Origin: CBDUXP01 sp965371225 [NCBI: uncultured bacterium]
Lineage (GTDB): Bacteria > Abyssobacteria > SURF-5 > CBDUXP01
NCBI GenBank assembly: GCA_965371225.1
Contig: CBDUXP010000026.1
Location: 1 to 52,048, forward strand
DNA length: 52,048 nucleotides
Direction: 5' to 3'
Shown: positions 25,911 to 33,630 of the stretch, piece after piece
How the letters are laid out: every line of letters starts with the position of its first letter
How positions within the stretch are numbered: the first letter of the stretch is position 1
Position numbers and translations under genes: made by a program
Notes under the pieces: generated by a model
The model's database searches: none
What the model saw: only the letters and a program-made list of their open reading frames with translations
Told to the model about the DNA's origin: nothing

Positions 25911-26309
25911 ATGCAGATTCCGGAAGACTTCCACGACATTATGAAGAGCACGGCCCTCGCCCACCTGGCTACGATCAACGAGGACGGTACCCCGCAGAAC
26001 ACGCCGGTGTGGTTCGACTACGACGGCCGGCACGTGATCGTGAATTCGGCCAAGGGCCGCGTGAAAGATCGCAACATGCGCCGCAACCCGCGGGTGGCGC
26101 TTTCGATCCTCGATGCGGAGAACCCGTACCGGTACGTGGAGATCCAAGGGGCCATCGTCAAGATCGAAGAAGAGGGCGCCGACGCGGTGATCGATGGCCT
26201 CGCGAAGAAGTACCTCGGCGTCGACGAGTATCCCTACCGACAGCCGGACGAGGTCCGCGTCACCTACCGCGTTCAACCCATGCGGGTGCTGACCTTCGCG
26301 CCGCGATAG
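25911..26309 (+). CDS. PPOX-class FMN/F420-dependent oxidoreductase (pyridoxamine-oxidase-like)
   Basis: 132 residues. ALAHLATINEDGTPQNTPVWFDYDG, VNSAKGRVKDRNMRRNPRVALSI and the C-terminal TYRVQPMRVLTF match the Rv1155-like split-barrel family, which binds FMN or F420. ATG 25911 is chosen because AAGGAG lies nine bases before it; ATG 25878 would give an extra 11 residues, and the spacer there holds a tandem tcgatctcaata duplication. It is divergent from the metallophosphatase operon and converges on the hsp20 genes. Confidence 0.8.
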   Translation: MQIPEDFHDIMKSTALAHLATINEDGTPQNTPVWFDYDGRHVIVNSAKGRVKDRNMRRNPRVALSILDAENPYRYVEIQGAIVKIEEEGADAVIDGLAKKYLGVDEYPYRQPDEVRVTYRVQPMRVLTFAPR

Positions 26310-26326
26310 GTTCGCGGGCGACGCAC

Positions 26327-26361
26327 AAAAAATGGGCGGACGCCGGGAGAGACGTCCGCCC
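26327..26361 (-). terminator. Rho-independent terminator of the hsp20 operon
   Basis: A perfect 9-bp stem (gggcggacg / cgtccgccc) is followed on the minus strand by TTTTTT. It sits about 55 bp after the stop of the second hsp20 gene and between two converging genes. Confidence 0.8.
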
Positions 26362-26415
26362 GAGGGATCGGCCATCGGGGGAAGACGGCCGAGCGGGGGG
26401 AGGGGAGACCGCCCG

Positions 26416-26778
26416 CTAGTTGAACTGCACGTCGATGGTGCGCGGCACCCGTTCGGGTACCTTGTGGAGGGTGACGGTGAGAATGCCGTCTTGGGCCGCA
26501 GCCTCCACCCGCTCCTGGTCGACCGCGTCCCCGAGGGTGAAGGCCCGCTGGTAGCCGTCCACGCGCCGGCCGCCCACGCGCGTACCCGCTGCGTGCTCGC
26601 GCGCGCCGGTCAGCGTCAGCGTCCGGTCCTCGATCTCCACGTCGTAGCCCTCGCGGGAGACGCCGGGCATCTCGACCTCGATGACGTACGCCGCATCGGT
26701 TTCCTGTACGTTGACGCGCGGCAGCTGGTAGATGGCCCGCCCGTCAGTCTCGCTTCTTGTTAGCGCTTTCGCAGTCAT
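26416..26778 (-). CDS. Small heat-shock protein, Hsp20 family (second gene of pair)
   Basis: 120 residues. The alpha-crystallin domain is intact: YVIEVEMPGVSREGYDVEIEDRTLTLTG, FTLGDAVDQERVEAAAQDGILTVTL. The final VPRTIDVQFN lacks the usual IxI/V C-terminal anchor, so its oligomer assembly may depend on the partner copy. AAAGGACAGG precedes the ATG. It lies 45 bp behind the first hsp20 gene and they probably share one transcript that ends at the hairpin 26327-26361. ATP-independent holdase in the cytoplasm. Confidence 0.9.
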   Translation of the reverse strand: MTAKALTRSETDGRAIYQLPRVNVQETDAAYVIEVEMPGVSREGYDVEIEDRTLTLTGAREHAAGTRVGGRRVDGYQRAFTLGDAVDQERVEAAAQDGILTVTLHKVPERVPRTIDVQFN

Positions 26779-26823
26779 GGTCCTGTCCTTTCAACCGGTC
26801 GCTGCCGGGCTCGTTGGGGGGGG

Positions 26824-27285
26824 TTAGTCAATGGCGATGCGCCGCGGGGCGGTGTCCGCCTGCTTCGGCAGCGTGACGTTCAACACGCCGTTCGCGTAGT
26901 CGGCGGTCACCCGCTCTTCAGCCACGGGACCGGGCAGGCGCACCTGATGCCGGAACGCGCCGGCGGGCAACTCCTGGCGGAGGTAGGTGCCCTCGGGCGG
27001 GGCCGCATGGCGTTCCCCGGCCACGGTGAGCAATTCGCCCTCCAGGTTCAGTTGGATGGAATCTTTGGTCACGCCCGGCACGTCCACCTCCACGTGGTAC
27101 GCGTCGTCGGATTCGGTCAGGCGCAGGGCCGGGGCCCAGTCGCCGAAATCCGCGCGCGAGTCCGCAACGCCGCCGAAGGGCATCCGGAACCAGTCGTCCA
27201 GGTCCTCAAACCAGTCGCGGGGCCAGCGGCCACCACCGGTGCACAGGGCCCGGGCGACGGGATGCAACCGCATCAGACTTGTCAT
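26824..27285 (-). CDS. Small heat-shock protein, Hsp20 family (first gene of pair)
   Basis: 153 residues from the ATG with an AGGAGG ribosome-binding site 5-7 nt upstream. The N-terminal arm (about 45 residues) is Trp/Phe-rich (WFEDLDDWFRMPFGG). The alpha-crystallin domain follows: YHVEVDVPGVTKDSIQLNLEGELLTVAGER, then VTADYANGVLNVTLPK. The tail TAPRRIAID carries the IxI-like anchor. The frame remains open to about 27339, but the AGGAGG decides the start. It is preceded by a sigma-54-like promoter (27345-27362). Confidence 0.9.
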   Translation of the reverse strand: MTSLMRLHPVARALCTGGGRWPRDWFEDLDDWFRMPFGGVADSRADFGDWAPALRLTESDDAYHVEVDVPGVTKDSIQLNLEGELLTVAGERHAAPPEGTYLRQELPAGAFRHQVRLPGPVAEERVTADYANGVLNVTLPKQADTAPRRIAID

Positions 27286-27344
27286 GGCAGTCCTCCTTGT
27301 CGCCAGACCGCTCCCGCGGCCTTCCTGGCGCTCGCCCATACATA

Positions 27345-27362
27345 GGGCAACGGGAATGCCAA
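27345..27362 (-). promoter_or_regulatory. Sigma-54-like -24/-12 promoter upstream of hsp20
   Basis: On the minus strand the sequence is TTGGCATTCCCGTTGCCC: the -24 element TTGGCA and the -12 element TTGC have the GG-to-GC spacing of 12 bp required for RpoN. Transcription would begin about 50 nt before the first hsp20 start. No good sigma-70 pair fits here. Confidence 0.55.
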
Positions 27363-27380
27363 CCGGCTCCGGAGGACGGG

Positions 27381-27399
27381 TACTCGTGTAACTCGTGTA
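27381..27399. repeat. Tandem 9-bp repeat upstream of the hsp20 promoter
   Basis: ACTCGTGTA occurs twice without a gap at 27382-27390 and 27391-27399, in an AT-richer patch about 20 bp upstream of the -24 element. A regulator-binding site is possible. Confidence 0.4.
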
Positions 27400-27562
27400 A
27401 TACTAGAGTGTTATGAAGTAATCTTCAGGGTGGGCGCGCTCGGGAGAACGGGAGGTGTTCCAATTTGAAACGGGCACCCAATGCGAGGATGGAACATCGC
27501 CGCACGCGCCGGGAGCGGGAACCGACCGGGGGAAGCCGCGGGGCACGGAGGCTCGAAATAGC

Positions 27563-27913
27563 CTATCCGATGGCCAGTAGGTCCACCTCGAAGTGCAGCA
27601 AGGCATCCGGCGGGATAACGGGCGGATAGCCCCGGCTGCCATACCCCAGGTCCGCTGGGATGCGGAGGCGCCGCGTGCCGCCTACCTTCATACCGGCCAC
27701 GCCCTCGTCCCAGCCGGCGATCACTTGGCCGGCGCCGAGCGCAAAGTCGAAGGGCGTCCCGCGATCCTTCGAGCTATCGAACTGCGAGCCGTCTTCCAGC
27801 GTGCCCGTGTAGTGCACGCTCACGCGATCCCCCGCCTTGGCTTCGGCGCCGTCGCCCACCGCGTCGTCTGCGTACTGCAAGCCACTGGGGGTCGTCGTGA
27901 ATTCGTCTGACAT
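27563..27913 (-). CDS. FKBP-type peptidyl-prolyl cis-trans isomerase
   Basis: 116 residues: a single FKBP domain with the classic [30 protein letters not shown] start, [30 protein letters not shown] and the closing [11 protein letters not shown]. All active-site aromatics (Y, F, W, Y, F) are present. There is no signal peptide, so it is a cytoplasmic folding helper, fitting its location next to the hsp20 pair. The spacer between this stop and the hsp20 promoter carries no gene. It follows the HEAT-like gene by 36 nt on the same strand and may be co-transcribed. Confidence 0.95.
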   Translation of the reverse strand: MSDEFTTTPSGLQYADDAVGDGAEAKAGDRVSVHYTGTLEDGSQFDSSKDRGTPFDFALGAGQVIAGWDEGVAGMKVGGTRRLRIPADLGYGSRGYPPVIPPDALLHFEVDLLAIG

Positions 27914-27949
27914 GGTGCCGCCTTTCGGGTGGGGGTGTGGTGCGGTAGC

Positions 27950-28654
27950 TTACCCGAGCCGGCGGCGCACCGCAGCGATGGTCGGCTGCGCGCCCGGTGA
28001 CGTGCGGAACGCCGCGAGGAAGCCCTGCGACCGCTCCGCGTCCCGCGCGTGGAGCGCGACGACCACGTCCACACACACGTCGCGCACCACCGGATCCTGC
28101 TCGGACATGTGCGGCCGCAGCAGCGCGTACAGGGCTTCGGGATCGCGAAACGCCGCGTCCGTGGCCAGGGGCAGGATCAGCGCCATCCCCAGCCGGCGCA
28201 CCAGTGCATGTTTCGAGGTGAGGCGGTTCTGCGCTTCGCGGACGAACAGCGCGGGATGGGCGCGCACGTGCGCGGCGCACGCGGCCGCCAGCGCATCACA
28301 CGCGGCTGCATCGCCCAGCTTCCGCTCCGCCTTCTGCAGAAAACGCAACAGCCGTTTCAGATCCGCGTCGCCCAACGCGGCGCAACACGCCGCCGCGATG
28401 CGCCGGAGTTCCGGGCGAGGCTCGCGCCACAACGCCACCATGACTTTCCCCAACTGGCGGGGTTCGTCGGCCAAAGCGGCGGTGATATCTGCCGCGATCT
28501 GGTGGCAGGGGTCCCGGTCCACCGCCGGCTCGGCGCCTGCGTCCCCGGCCGGCGCCAGGGCCAGCGCGTCCAGATACCGGCTCACCTCGGCCCCGAGCGG
28601 TGCGAGATCGTGAGCCACGTGCAACCGGCGGCGCACTTCTTCGGGCAGGGGCAT
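27950..28654 (-). CDS. HEAT-like repeat protein, possible AlkD-type DNA alkylation repair relative
   Basis: 234 residues, almost entirely helical with paired-helix repeats (KVMVALWREPRPELRRIAAACCAAL, LVRRLGMALILPL, VVRDVCVDVVVALHARD). The size and the ELRRIA and ALVRRLGMALILPL segments resemble AlkD-type alkylpurine glycosylases. The catalytic aromatic/Asp set cannot be assigned with certainty, so a plain HEAT scaffold is an alternative. The ATG is chosen because the ordered region begins there. It lies between an alpha/beta hydrolase and an FKBP isomerase, all on the minus strand. Confidence 0.55.
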   Translation of the reverse strand: MPLPEEVRRRLHVAHDLAPLGAEVSRYLDALALAPAGDAGAEPAVDRDPCHQIAADITAALADEPRQLGKVMVALWREPRPELRRIAAACCAALGDADLKRLLRFLQKAERKLGDAAACDALAAACAAHVRAHPALFVREAQNRLTSKHALVRRLGMALILPLATDAAFRDPEALYALLRPHMSEQDPVVRDVCVDVVVALHARDAERSQGFLAAFRTSPGAQPTIAAVRRRLG

Positions 28655-28701
28655 GCGTGCGTGGGGCTCGGACAGTCGGATGCGCGGGCGGGGCGGCCCC
28701 G

Positions 28702-29520
28702 TTAGTGGGAGCCCGCCTGGATCCTCGTATAGAAAGCGTGCATGGGTTTGCTGATGGCGTCGGGCTTTTTGAGGGGCGCGCCGTGGCTGCCGTCGTACCA
28801 CACGAGGTCCGCAGTGGGGATGGCCCGTGCGAGTGCGCGCGCGTCCTCCTCGGCGATGAGCTTGTCCGCCTTCGTGCAGAGCACCAGGGTCGGCACTTTC
28901 AGCCGCTTCAGCTTCGGCAGGAAATTGAACGGGTGTTTGCCTTCCGCGTTCGCCATTACCACGTGCGCGCGGCTCTGCGCCGTCATCTCGAGATTCCACG
29001 CGGAAATTTCCGGTTCCGACGGGTCCGCGTACATCGCGGCAAACGCGTCCGCGAACCCGCGCATGCCGCCGGCCTTGATGACGCCGTCGATCACCTTCCG
29101 CTGTTCGGGGCGTTCTGCCGCACTGGTGCCCCGGGTCGCGATCAAGACCAGGCTCTGCAGCTTCCGCTGGTGTTTCACTGCGTAGCCCTGCGCCACCATC
29201 CCGCCGAAGCTATGGCCCACCAGGTGAAACTTCTTGAGGCCCAAGTGCTCGACGAACGCCGCCAGGTCCGCGATGTAATCGTCGATGCGGTAGCTGCCGC
29301 GCTTCGGGGCGCTCGACGCGCCAAAGCCGCGCTGGTCGTAGGTCACGACGCGAAACTGGCGGCAGAAGGCGGGGACCTGACGACAGAACACTTCCTGGCG
29401 GCCCATGAACCCGTGCACCCAAACTTGCGTCTCCCTGTGGGCGAGCCAGGGGTCCGCGAAGTCCGTGATTTCGTACGCCAGCCGATAGCCGTTGACTTTG
29501 GCGAACCCCCGCTCCGACAT
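28702..29520 (-). CDS. Alpha/beta hydrolase
   Basis: 272 residues with GAGGAGG upstream of the ATG. VWVHGFMGRQEVF, TYDQRGFGASSAP, the nucleophile elbow GHSFGG (Ser104) and the acid in CTKADKLI are present, with the final His in YDGSHGAPL. Closest general resemblance is to haloperoxidase/3-oxoadipate enol-lactonase-type hydrolases. No specific substrate. It is the first gene of the minus-strand run towards the FKBP gene and diverges from the HMA-like gene. Confidence 0.8.
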   Translation of the reverse strand: MSERGFAKVNGYRLAYEITDFADPWLAHRETQVWVHGFMGRQEVFCRQVPAFCRQFRVVTYDQRGFGASSAPKRGSYRIDDYIADLAAFVEHLGLKKFHLVGHSFGGMVAQGYAVKHQRKLQSLVLIATRGTSAAERPEQRKVIDGVIKAGGMRGFADAFAAMYADPSEPEISAWNLEMTAQSRAHVVMANAEGKHPFNFLPKLKRLKVPTLVLCTKADKLIAEEDARALARAIPTADLVWYDGSHGAPLKKPDAISKPMHAFYTRIQAGSH

Positions 29521-29702
29521 GCGTCCTCCTCGCGGCGCGCATCCTACCACTTCGCGGCGTGCGCGCCGGTGCCGGCGTGCTGCACATCCTTTAGGCAGAT
29601 GCTGGTCACCCACCCGGCACTCGGGACGGAATCGGACCGCCGTCCTTCCGGACCGGCGATGGAATCTCGCGTCCCGCAAGGAGTTTCATCGCTCCCAACC
29701 CA

Positions 29703-29719
29703 TTGGCACGATTCCCGCT
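29703..29719 (+). promoter_or_regulatory. Sigma-54-like -24/-12 promoter
   Basis: TTGGCACGATTCCCGCT matches the RpoN consensus TTGGCACG-N4-TTGCW at 15 of the fixed and spaced positions, with CC instead of TT before the GC. GG-to-GC spacing is 12 bp. The predicted start site is about 45 nt upstream of the ATG at 29775. Confidence 0.55.
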
Positions 29720-29774
29720 CATTCGCTGAGGCGAGACCCACACCAGCCGGACCGCCGTCTTGGAGGATGCCCGC

Positions 29775-30119
29775 ATGCACATGCCCATGTCCCACCGCAT
29801 CGTCTTGACCCAGGCTGAGAACGCGCGCGCAGTCCAGGCAGCGGTTCGATGGACGGCCCGGGTGCCCGGGGTGATCGCGGTCGGCTTCCAGCGGGAGACC
29901 GGGGAGCTGCTCGTGTCCTACGATTTGCACCGCACGACGCTCGCGTGCATCCGCCACCACCTGTACCGGGGCGGGGTGATCGGCAACATCTCCCTCATGG
30001 AGCGGTTCTGCCTGTTGGCGATCGCCCGCGCCGAGACGGCATGGCGGCGCCGGACCCCGCGGCCGCTCATGGCCCGGACTCCCGCGCTCCCGCTCGTCCC
30101 CCTGCAAGACGCTGCCTAG
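29775..30119 (+). CDS. Small HMA-fold-like protein lacking the CxxC motif
   Basis: 114 residues from the ATG with GGAGG eight bases upstream. The middle (AVQAAVRWTARVPGVIAVGFQRETGELLVSYD) follows the beta-alpha-beta-beta pattern of heavy-metal-associated domains, but the metal-binding CxxC is absent, as in the HMA_2-like proteins found next to P-type ATPases. The N-terminus MHMPMSH is methionine/histidine-rich and could bind metal. The C-terminal half is helical and basic. It lies alone after a sigma-54-like promoter, suggesting a stress- or metal-linked role. Confidence 0.6.
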   Translation: MHMPMSHRIVLTQAENARAVQAAVRWTARVPGVIAVGFQRETGELLVSYDLHRTTLACIRHHLYRGGVIGNISLMERFCLLAIARAETAWRRRTPRPLMARTPALPLVPLQDAA

Positions 30120-30208
30120 GGTGGCCCAGCCGCTGCGCGGGTCCCTCCTGGCCTGAGAGCGTGTCGCCCTCCGCAAGATGTTGCGGCATGGGATACACTA
30201 GGCGCAAG

Positions 30209-30967
30209 ATGGAGGTCGCTGTGGGGACATATCTGCGCCACCAGCGTTACGGACTGGGGCGCGTCGTGCGCTGGGAACGCGGCCTGTTCCCCCGCGTGCA
30301 TGTGCGGTTCGAAGACGGGGTCGACCGCACCATGGAACTGGATCCGGCGCAGCCGGTGAACGCGCCGCCGCGGGACCAATCGGATCACCCCTCGCCAGCG
30401 CCGCGCGCCGGCCGCGCACTTGCACCGACGCATTGGGGGACGAGTTGGGGCGACGGTTTCCGGCTCGTGGACGGGGGCAACCTGGAACGGGTGCCCGGAT
30501 TCGACGCCGCGGCCGAACCGATCGTGTTCACGATCGGCTATGAAGGGCGCACCATCGCGGAATTCGTCGCGACCCTGGAGCGGCATCGCGTGGGGCTGGT
30601 GGCGGATATTCGTGAGGCGCCCGTGAGCAAGCGCCGTGGCTTCGGCAAAGCCGAGTTGGAGGCGGCGCTTCGGGATGCGGATATCGCGTACGTCCTGAAG
30701 CGGAAGTGGGGCAATCCGAAACGCAAAGCGGGCGGCATCGACGAGCGGCGCGATCCGCCCGCAGCGATGACCGTCTACACCACGTACATGACCCCGTACA
30801 TCGTCCAAGCGGCCGCCTTCGTGCAGGAGGTGCTGGCGCAGCGCCCGGCGTTCCTCTGTTACGAGGCCGAACCCTTCCACTGCCACCGCAGCCGCTTTAC
30901 CACCCTGGTGCTGCCCCACTGCCGGCCCGAGCCGGCCGTGCACCACATCCTCCCCGACGCGCGCTAG
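30209..30967 (+). CDS. DUF488 protein with an N-terminal SH3-like (DUF3553-type) domain
   Basis: 252 residues. Residues 5-45 (GTYLRHQRYGLGRVV, VHVRFEDGVDRTMEL) look like the small barrel seen in DUF3553 and helicase tails. A Pro-rich linker leads to DUF488 (about 107-245): FTIGYEGRTIAEFV, DIREAPVSKRRGFGK, KWGNPKR and the conserved CYEAEPFHCHRSRF. DUF488 is common and may act on nucleic acids or small molecules. The ATG at 30209 lies nine bases after TACACT; an in-frame ATG at 30188 overlaps that box. The fusion of these two domains is unusual. Confidence 0.75.
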   Translation: MEVAVGTYLRHQRYGLGRVVRWERGLFPRVHVRFEDGVDRTMELDPAQPVNAPPRDQSDHPSPAPRAGRALAPTHWGTSWGDGFRLVDGGNLERVPGFDAAAEPIVFTIGYEGRTIAEFVATLERHRVGLVADIREAPVSKRRGFGKAELEAALRDADIAYVLKRKWGNPKRKAGGIDERRDPPAAMTVYTTYMTPYIVQAAAFVQEVLAQRPAFLCYEAEPFHCHRSRFTTLVLPHCRPEPAVHHILPDAR

Positions 30968-30998
30968 CGTCCGCCCACGCCCCGGCCGCGAGGTGGGG

Positions 30999-31754
30999 TT
31001 ACGGGCGCGTGCACAACACGCGGGTTTCGCCCGTGGTCACGTCCTCGATCGTGATGCACTGCGTCCCCGGCATGGGCGCTTCGCCCGTGGCCACGCCCGC
31101 GAATCGATACTGCCGGTTCGCGAACGTCTTCCCGTCGCGCACGATGTACGCGCGCCGACGCACGGTGACTTGGGCGACCATGCCTCCGCCTCCGGCTTGC
31201 GCGAACACCCGTTGCACCTGCATGTCCGGCCAAGTGTCCTCCGGCGGTGGCGGCGGCGCGGCGGCTGGAGCTTCGGGAGGTGCGGGGGGTGGCGGCGCAT
31301 CGGCTGCCGGATCCGCCACCCGGCTGCGCGCGCGATATTCCGCGAACGAGGGAATGCCGGTCACGGTAATGTCCCGCTCCGCGTACAGCGACGTTTCCGG
31401 CGTAGGCGTTTCCGTGATGGTGACGCGGGGAAAGTGGGCGCCCAACGCCTTCGCGAGCGCCATTTCCAGTTCCGCGGCCCGGTCCCGGGGCAGGGCGACG
31501 TGGATGCGGGCATCGGCCGGCGCGACATTGAAGGCGATGTCCGTGAGGATCACCTCGTCGGGCAAGGTCTCGCCAAGCAACACCACCAGCACTAGCCACT
31601 GGGAGCGATCGAGGGTGGGGCCGGCGGTGCCCTCCGCCTCCTCGGCGACGGCATCCGGTCCTTCGCCCGCCGTCTCCTGCGCGCGGAGGGGGGCCGCGAC
31701 CGCGGAACAGAGCACAAGCAAGAGACAGAGCCCCCGCCCCCAGTGGGTCGGCAT
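30999..31754 (-). CDS. Secreted Pro-rich protein, unknown function
   Basis: 251 residues with a signal peptide (LCLLLVLCSAVAAPLRA, cleaved before QE). The middle has an Ala/Pro tract (about 150-175) between two folded parts. The first part (residues 45-130) could form a beta-alpha domain (ILTDIAFNVAPADARIHVALP). The second ends with QCITIEDVTTGETRVLCT, where two cysteines may pair. No family was recognised. The ATG at 31754 is fixed by TAGACT-N6-ATG. It converges on the DUF488 gene. Confidence 0.65.
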   Translation of the reverse strand: MPTHWGRGLCLLLVLCSAVAAPLRAQETAGEGPDAVAEEAEGTAGPTLDRSQWLVLVVLLGETLPDEVILTDIAFNVAPADARIHVALPRDRAAELEMALAKALGAHFPRVTITETPTPETSLYAERDITVTGIPSFAEYRARSRVADPAADAPPPPAPPEAPAAAPPPPPEDTWPDMQVQRVFAQAGGGGMVAQVTVRRRAYIVRDGKTFANRQYRFAGVATGEAPMPGTQCITIEDVTTGETRVLCTRP

Positions 31755-31760
31755 GGGCAA

Positions 31761-31766
31761 AGTCTA
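31761..31766 (-). promoter_or_regulatory. -10 box TAGACT, leaderless start
   Basis: On the minus strand TAGACT is followed by six bases and the ATG of the secreted-protein gene. No Shine-Dalgarno sequence is seen. Confidence 0.5.
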
Positions 31767-31815
31767 GCACCGGGTGGCGCGCTTGACCGCTCCCCGAGGC
31801 GCGGGAGCCCGCCCG

Positions 31816-32508
31816 TTACGCGCCGAAACCGCCCAGGAGGGATCCGTGAAATACCCGGAGCAGCACGAATAGGCCCACGCCCACGCCGAGCCCGGCCCCG
31901 CTGAATTCGGCCAGGGCCAGGCGCTGCTTGCCGGCCAGGATGGCGCCAAAGGGGAGGAGCGAGGTCTCCCCATGGAACCGCGCACACGCGTCCGCCCGCG
32001 TGGCGAGCACGCGCGCGTCCTGGTGCACCGCGCTGACGGCGGCGAACACCACGAACCCGCCGAAGAAGATCCAGTCGCCCACGTGCGGGTTGCTCAAGCA
32101 GTGGGCGATGCCGAAGAGCGCGAACGCGAAGTTGATGGGGTGGCGGGTGATGCGCTGGATGCCGCGCGCGTCGGCCGGCGGCTTGCCGGCCATCTCGACG
32201 GCCGTGCTCAAGGGATTGGGCGTGACCGCGCCCTGCCCGATCACCACGAAAGCAAGCAGCATGATGGCCTGCGCGAGCAGGTCCAGCCCCGGGCTCTGGG
32301 TAAACAGCACCGCCCCCGCGTGCTTGTTATTGCCGTACACGTAACACAGGGGGATAAACGTCGCGAATGCGACGAGGGAGTACACCCCCTTGAAAGGCGG
32401 CACGCCGATGGCGCCGGTCACGCGCTCGCGCACGGGCGCGCTGGATCCCACCACGTGCGTGCCCGCGAATAACAGCCACCAGAGGAGGATTTCGCCTTCG
32501 GGACTCAT
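31816..32508 (-). CDS. NnrU-family integral membrane protein
   Basis: 230 residues with five to six hydrophobic segments. RITRHPINFAFALFGIAHCLSNPHVGDWIFFGGFVVFA is the conserved NnrU core, related to isoprenylcysteine methyltransferases, with the HP...H residues that could bind metal or haem. The N-terminal GTHVVGSSAPVRERV also fits. The family is found with denitrification genes but here has none as neighbours. It precedes a small gap and lies on the same strand as the MBL gene at 33542. Confidence 0.8.
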   Translation of the reverse strand: MSPEGEILLWWLLFAGTHVVGSSAPVRERVTGAIGVPPFKGVYSLVAFATFIPLCYVYGNNKHAGAVLFTQSPGLDLLAQAIMLLAFVVIGQGAVTPNPLSTAVEMAGKPPADARGIQRITRHPINFAFALFGIAHCLSNPHVGDWIFFGGFVVFAAVSAVHQDARVLATRADACARFHGETSLLPFGAILAGKQRLALAEFSGAGLGVGVGLFVLLRVFHGSLLGGFGA

Positions 32509-32603
32509 GGTCGTTCCCCGATCTTGCGCAGGGCATGGCTCGACTCAGCCACCGGTAGTGTATGGCACGCCGGCCCGCAATGGGCACTGGCCGGGTCGGG
32601 GGC

Positions 32604-33542
32604 TTACGCGCGCCCCCCCACGCTGAGGAGCCGCCCGTTTTCGCGCCGGACTGTACCCTTGCCGACCATGTCCGCCACGAACGCGGACCAGAAGCGCGCG
32701 GGATCGTCGTCGGGAAAATACTGCCGCTGGAATTCCCGGTAGCAGGGGACGCGGCTTACGTATCCGCCCACGTCCGGTTCCGGCATGCCCCCCACTTCGA
32801 ACAGATGATGGATGAAGTACGCGCGCATGACGGCCCGGGCGGAGCGAGTGGGATCCCGTTCGTACGCAGCGAGCCGGTCCTGCGCGCGCGCGCACGCCCC
32901 GGCGAAGTCGGTGAACGCGGGGCCATGGCCGGGGAGTACCACCGCCACGTCCAACACCGCGAGCCGCGTGAGCGTGTCTCGCTGTTGCGCGAAGACGTCT
33001 GCGCCTTCGATGAACGGTATCAGGGGGCCGAAGCCGTTCTCCCAGAGCGCGTCCGCCGCGATCAGGAACCGATGGTCGGGACAATAGAGTGCCACCATCC
33101 CGCTGGCGTGTCCGGGAATATGAATGGGGCGCAGGGTCAGGCCGTTGATCTCCACGTCCGTCTCCGCGTCGATGGTACGCGTGACGGAGAACCGCTCGTG
33201 AATCTGGTCCGCATAGCTGATCCACATGGCGTGCTCATCCCACGCGTTCACCCGCCGTGCGGTTTCCGGATGCGCCCACACCTCCGCGCCGGTGTCCTGG
33301 AACGTGTGCGTGCCGCCCGCGTGATCGCTGTGCGGGTGCGTGAGCCAGACGGCGTCCACATCCGCGGGGGTGCGCCCCTCGACCGCCCGCACCCCGGCCA
33401 GGGTGGTGGACAGCGCGTTGAGGTGGCCGCTGTCGACGAGCACGGTGCGGGGGCCGTGGAAGAGCACGCTATTGGCGCTCATCCACCCGTGTTCGAGAAA
33501 CGTGACCCCCGGCGGGAGCGGCGGCACCGCGGCATCAGCCAT
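32604..33542 (-). CDS. MBL-fold metallo-hydrolase
   Basis: 312 residues. The dinuclear zinc motif is THPHSDHAGG (His69-x-His71-x-Asp73-His74). Later ligands are IPGHASG, IAADALW with Asp, and LPGHGPAF. Its C-terminal helical region (CARAQDRLAAYERDPTRSARAVMRAYF...) is like the LACTB2/hydroxyacylglutathione-hydrolase branch. TAAGCT is eight bases before the ATG on the minus strand. Function within the wide MBL family cannot be narrowed. It lies head to head with the secreted protein at 33631. Confidence 0.85.
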   Translation of the reverse strand: MADAAVPPLPPGVTFLEHGWMSANSVLFHGPRTVLVDSGHLNALSTTLAGVRAVEGRTPADVDAVWLTHPHSDHAGGTHTFQDTGAEVWAHPETARRVNAWDEHAMWISYADQIHERFSVTRTIDAETDVEINGLTLRPIHIPGHASGMVALYCPDHRFLIAADALWENGFGPLIPFIEGADVFAQQRDTLTRLAVLDVAVVLPGHGPAFTDFAGACARAQDRLAAYERDPTRSARAVMRAYFIHHLFEVGGMPEPDVGGYVSRVPCYREFQRQYFPDDDPARFWSAFVADMVGKGTVRRENGRLLSVGGRA

Positions 33543-33618
33543 GCCCCCGTAGCTTAGCGCGGGGGCGTTCGGGGCGCGAGGGAGATCCGGTCGGGGCGCA
33601 ATTCCGGCGGGAATAACG

Positions 33619-33624
33619 TAGAAT
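33619..33624 (+). promoter_or_regulatory. -10 box TAGAAT, leaderless start
   Basis: TAGAAT-AGTAGG-ATG: exactly six bases between the box and the start codon at 33631. Confidence 0.5.
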
Positions 33625-33630
33625 AGTAGG

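Noticed and set aside
27381-27420. CIRCE element (TTAGCACTC-N9-GAGTGCTAA) before hsp20
   Set aside because: Only a short gagtgtta-like fragment is present and the opposite arm does not match. The sigma-54-like element is the better explanation.
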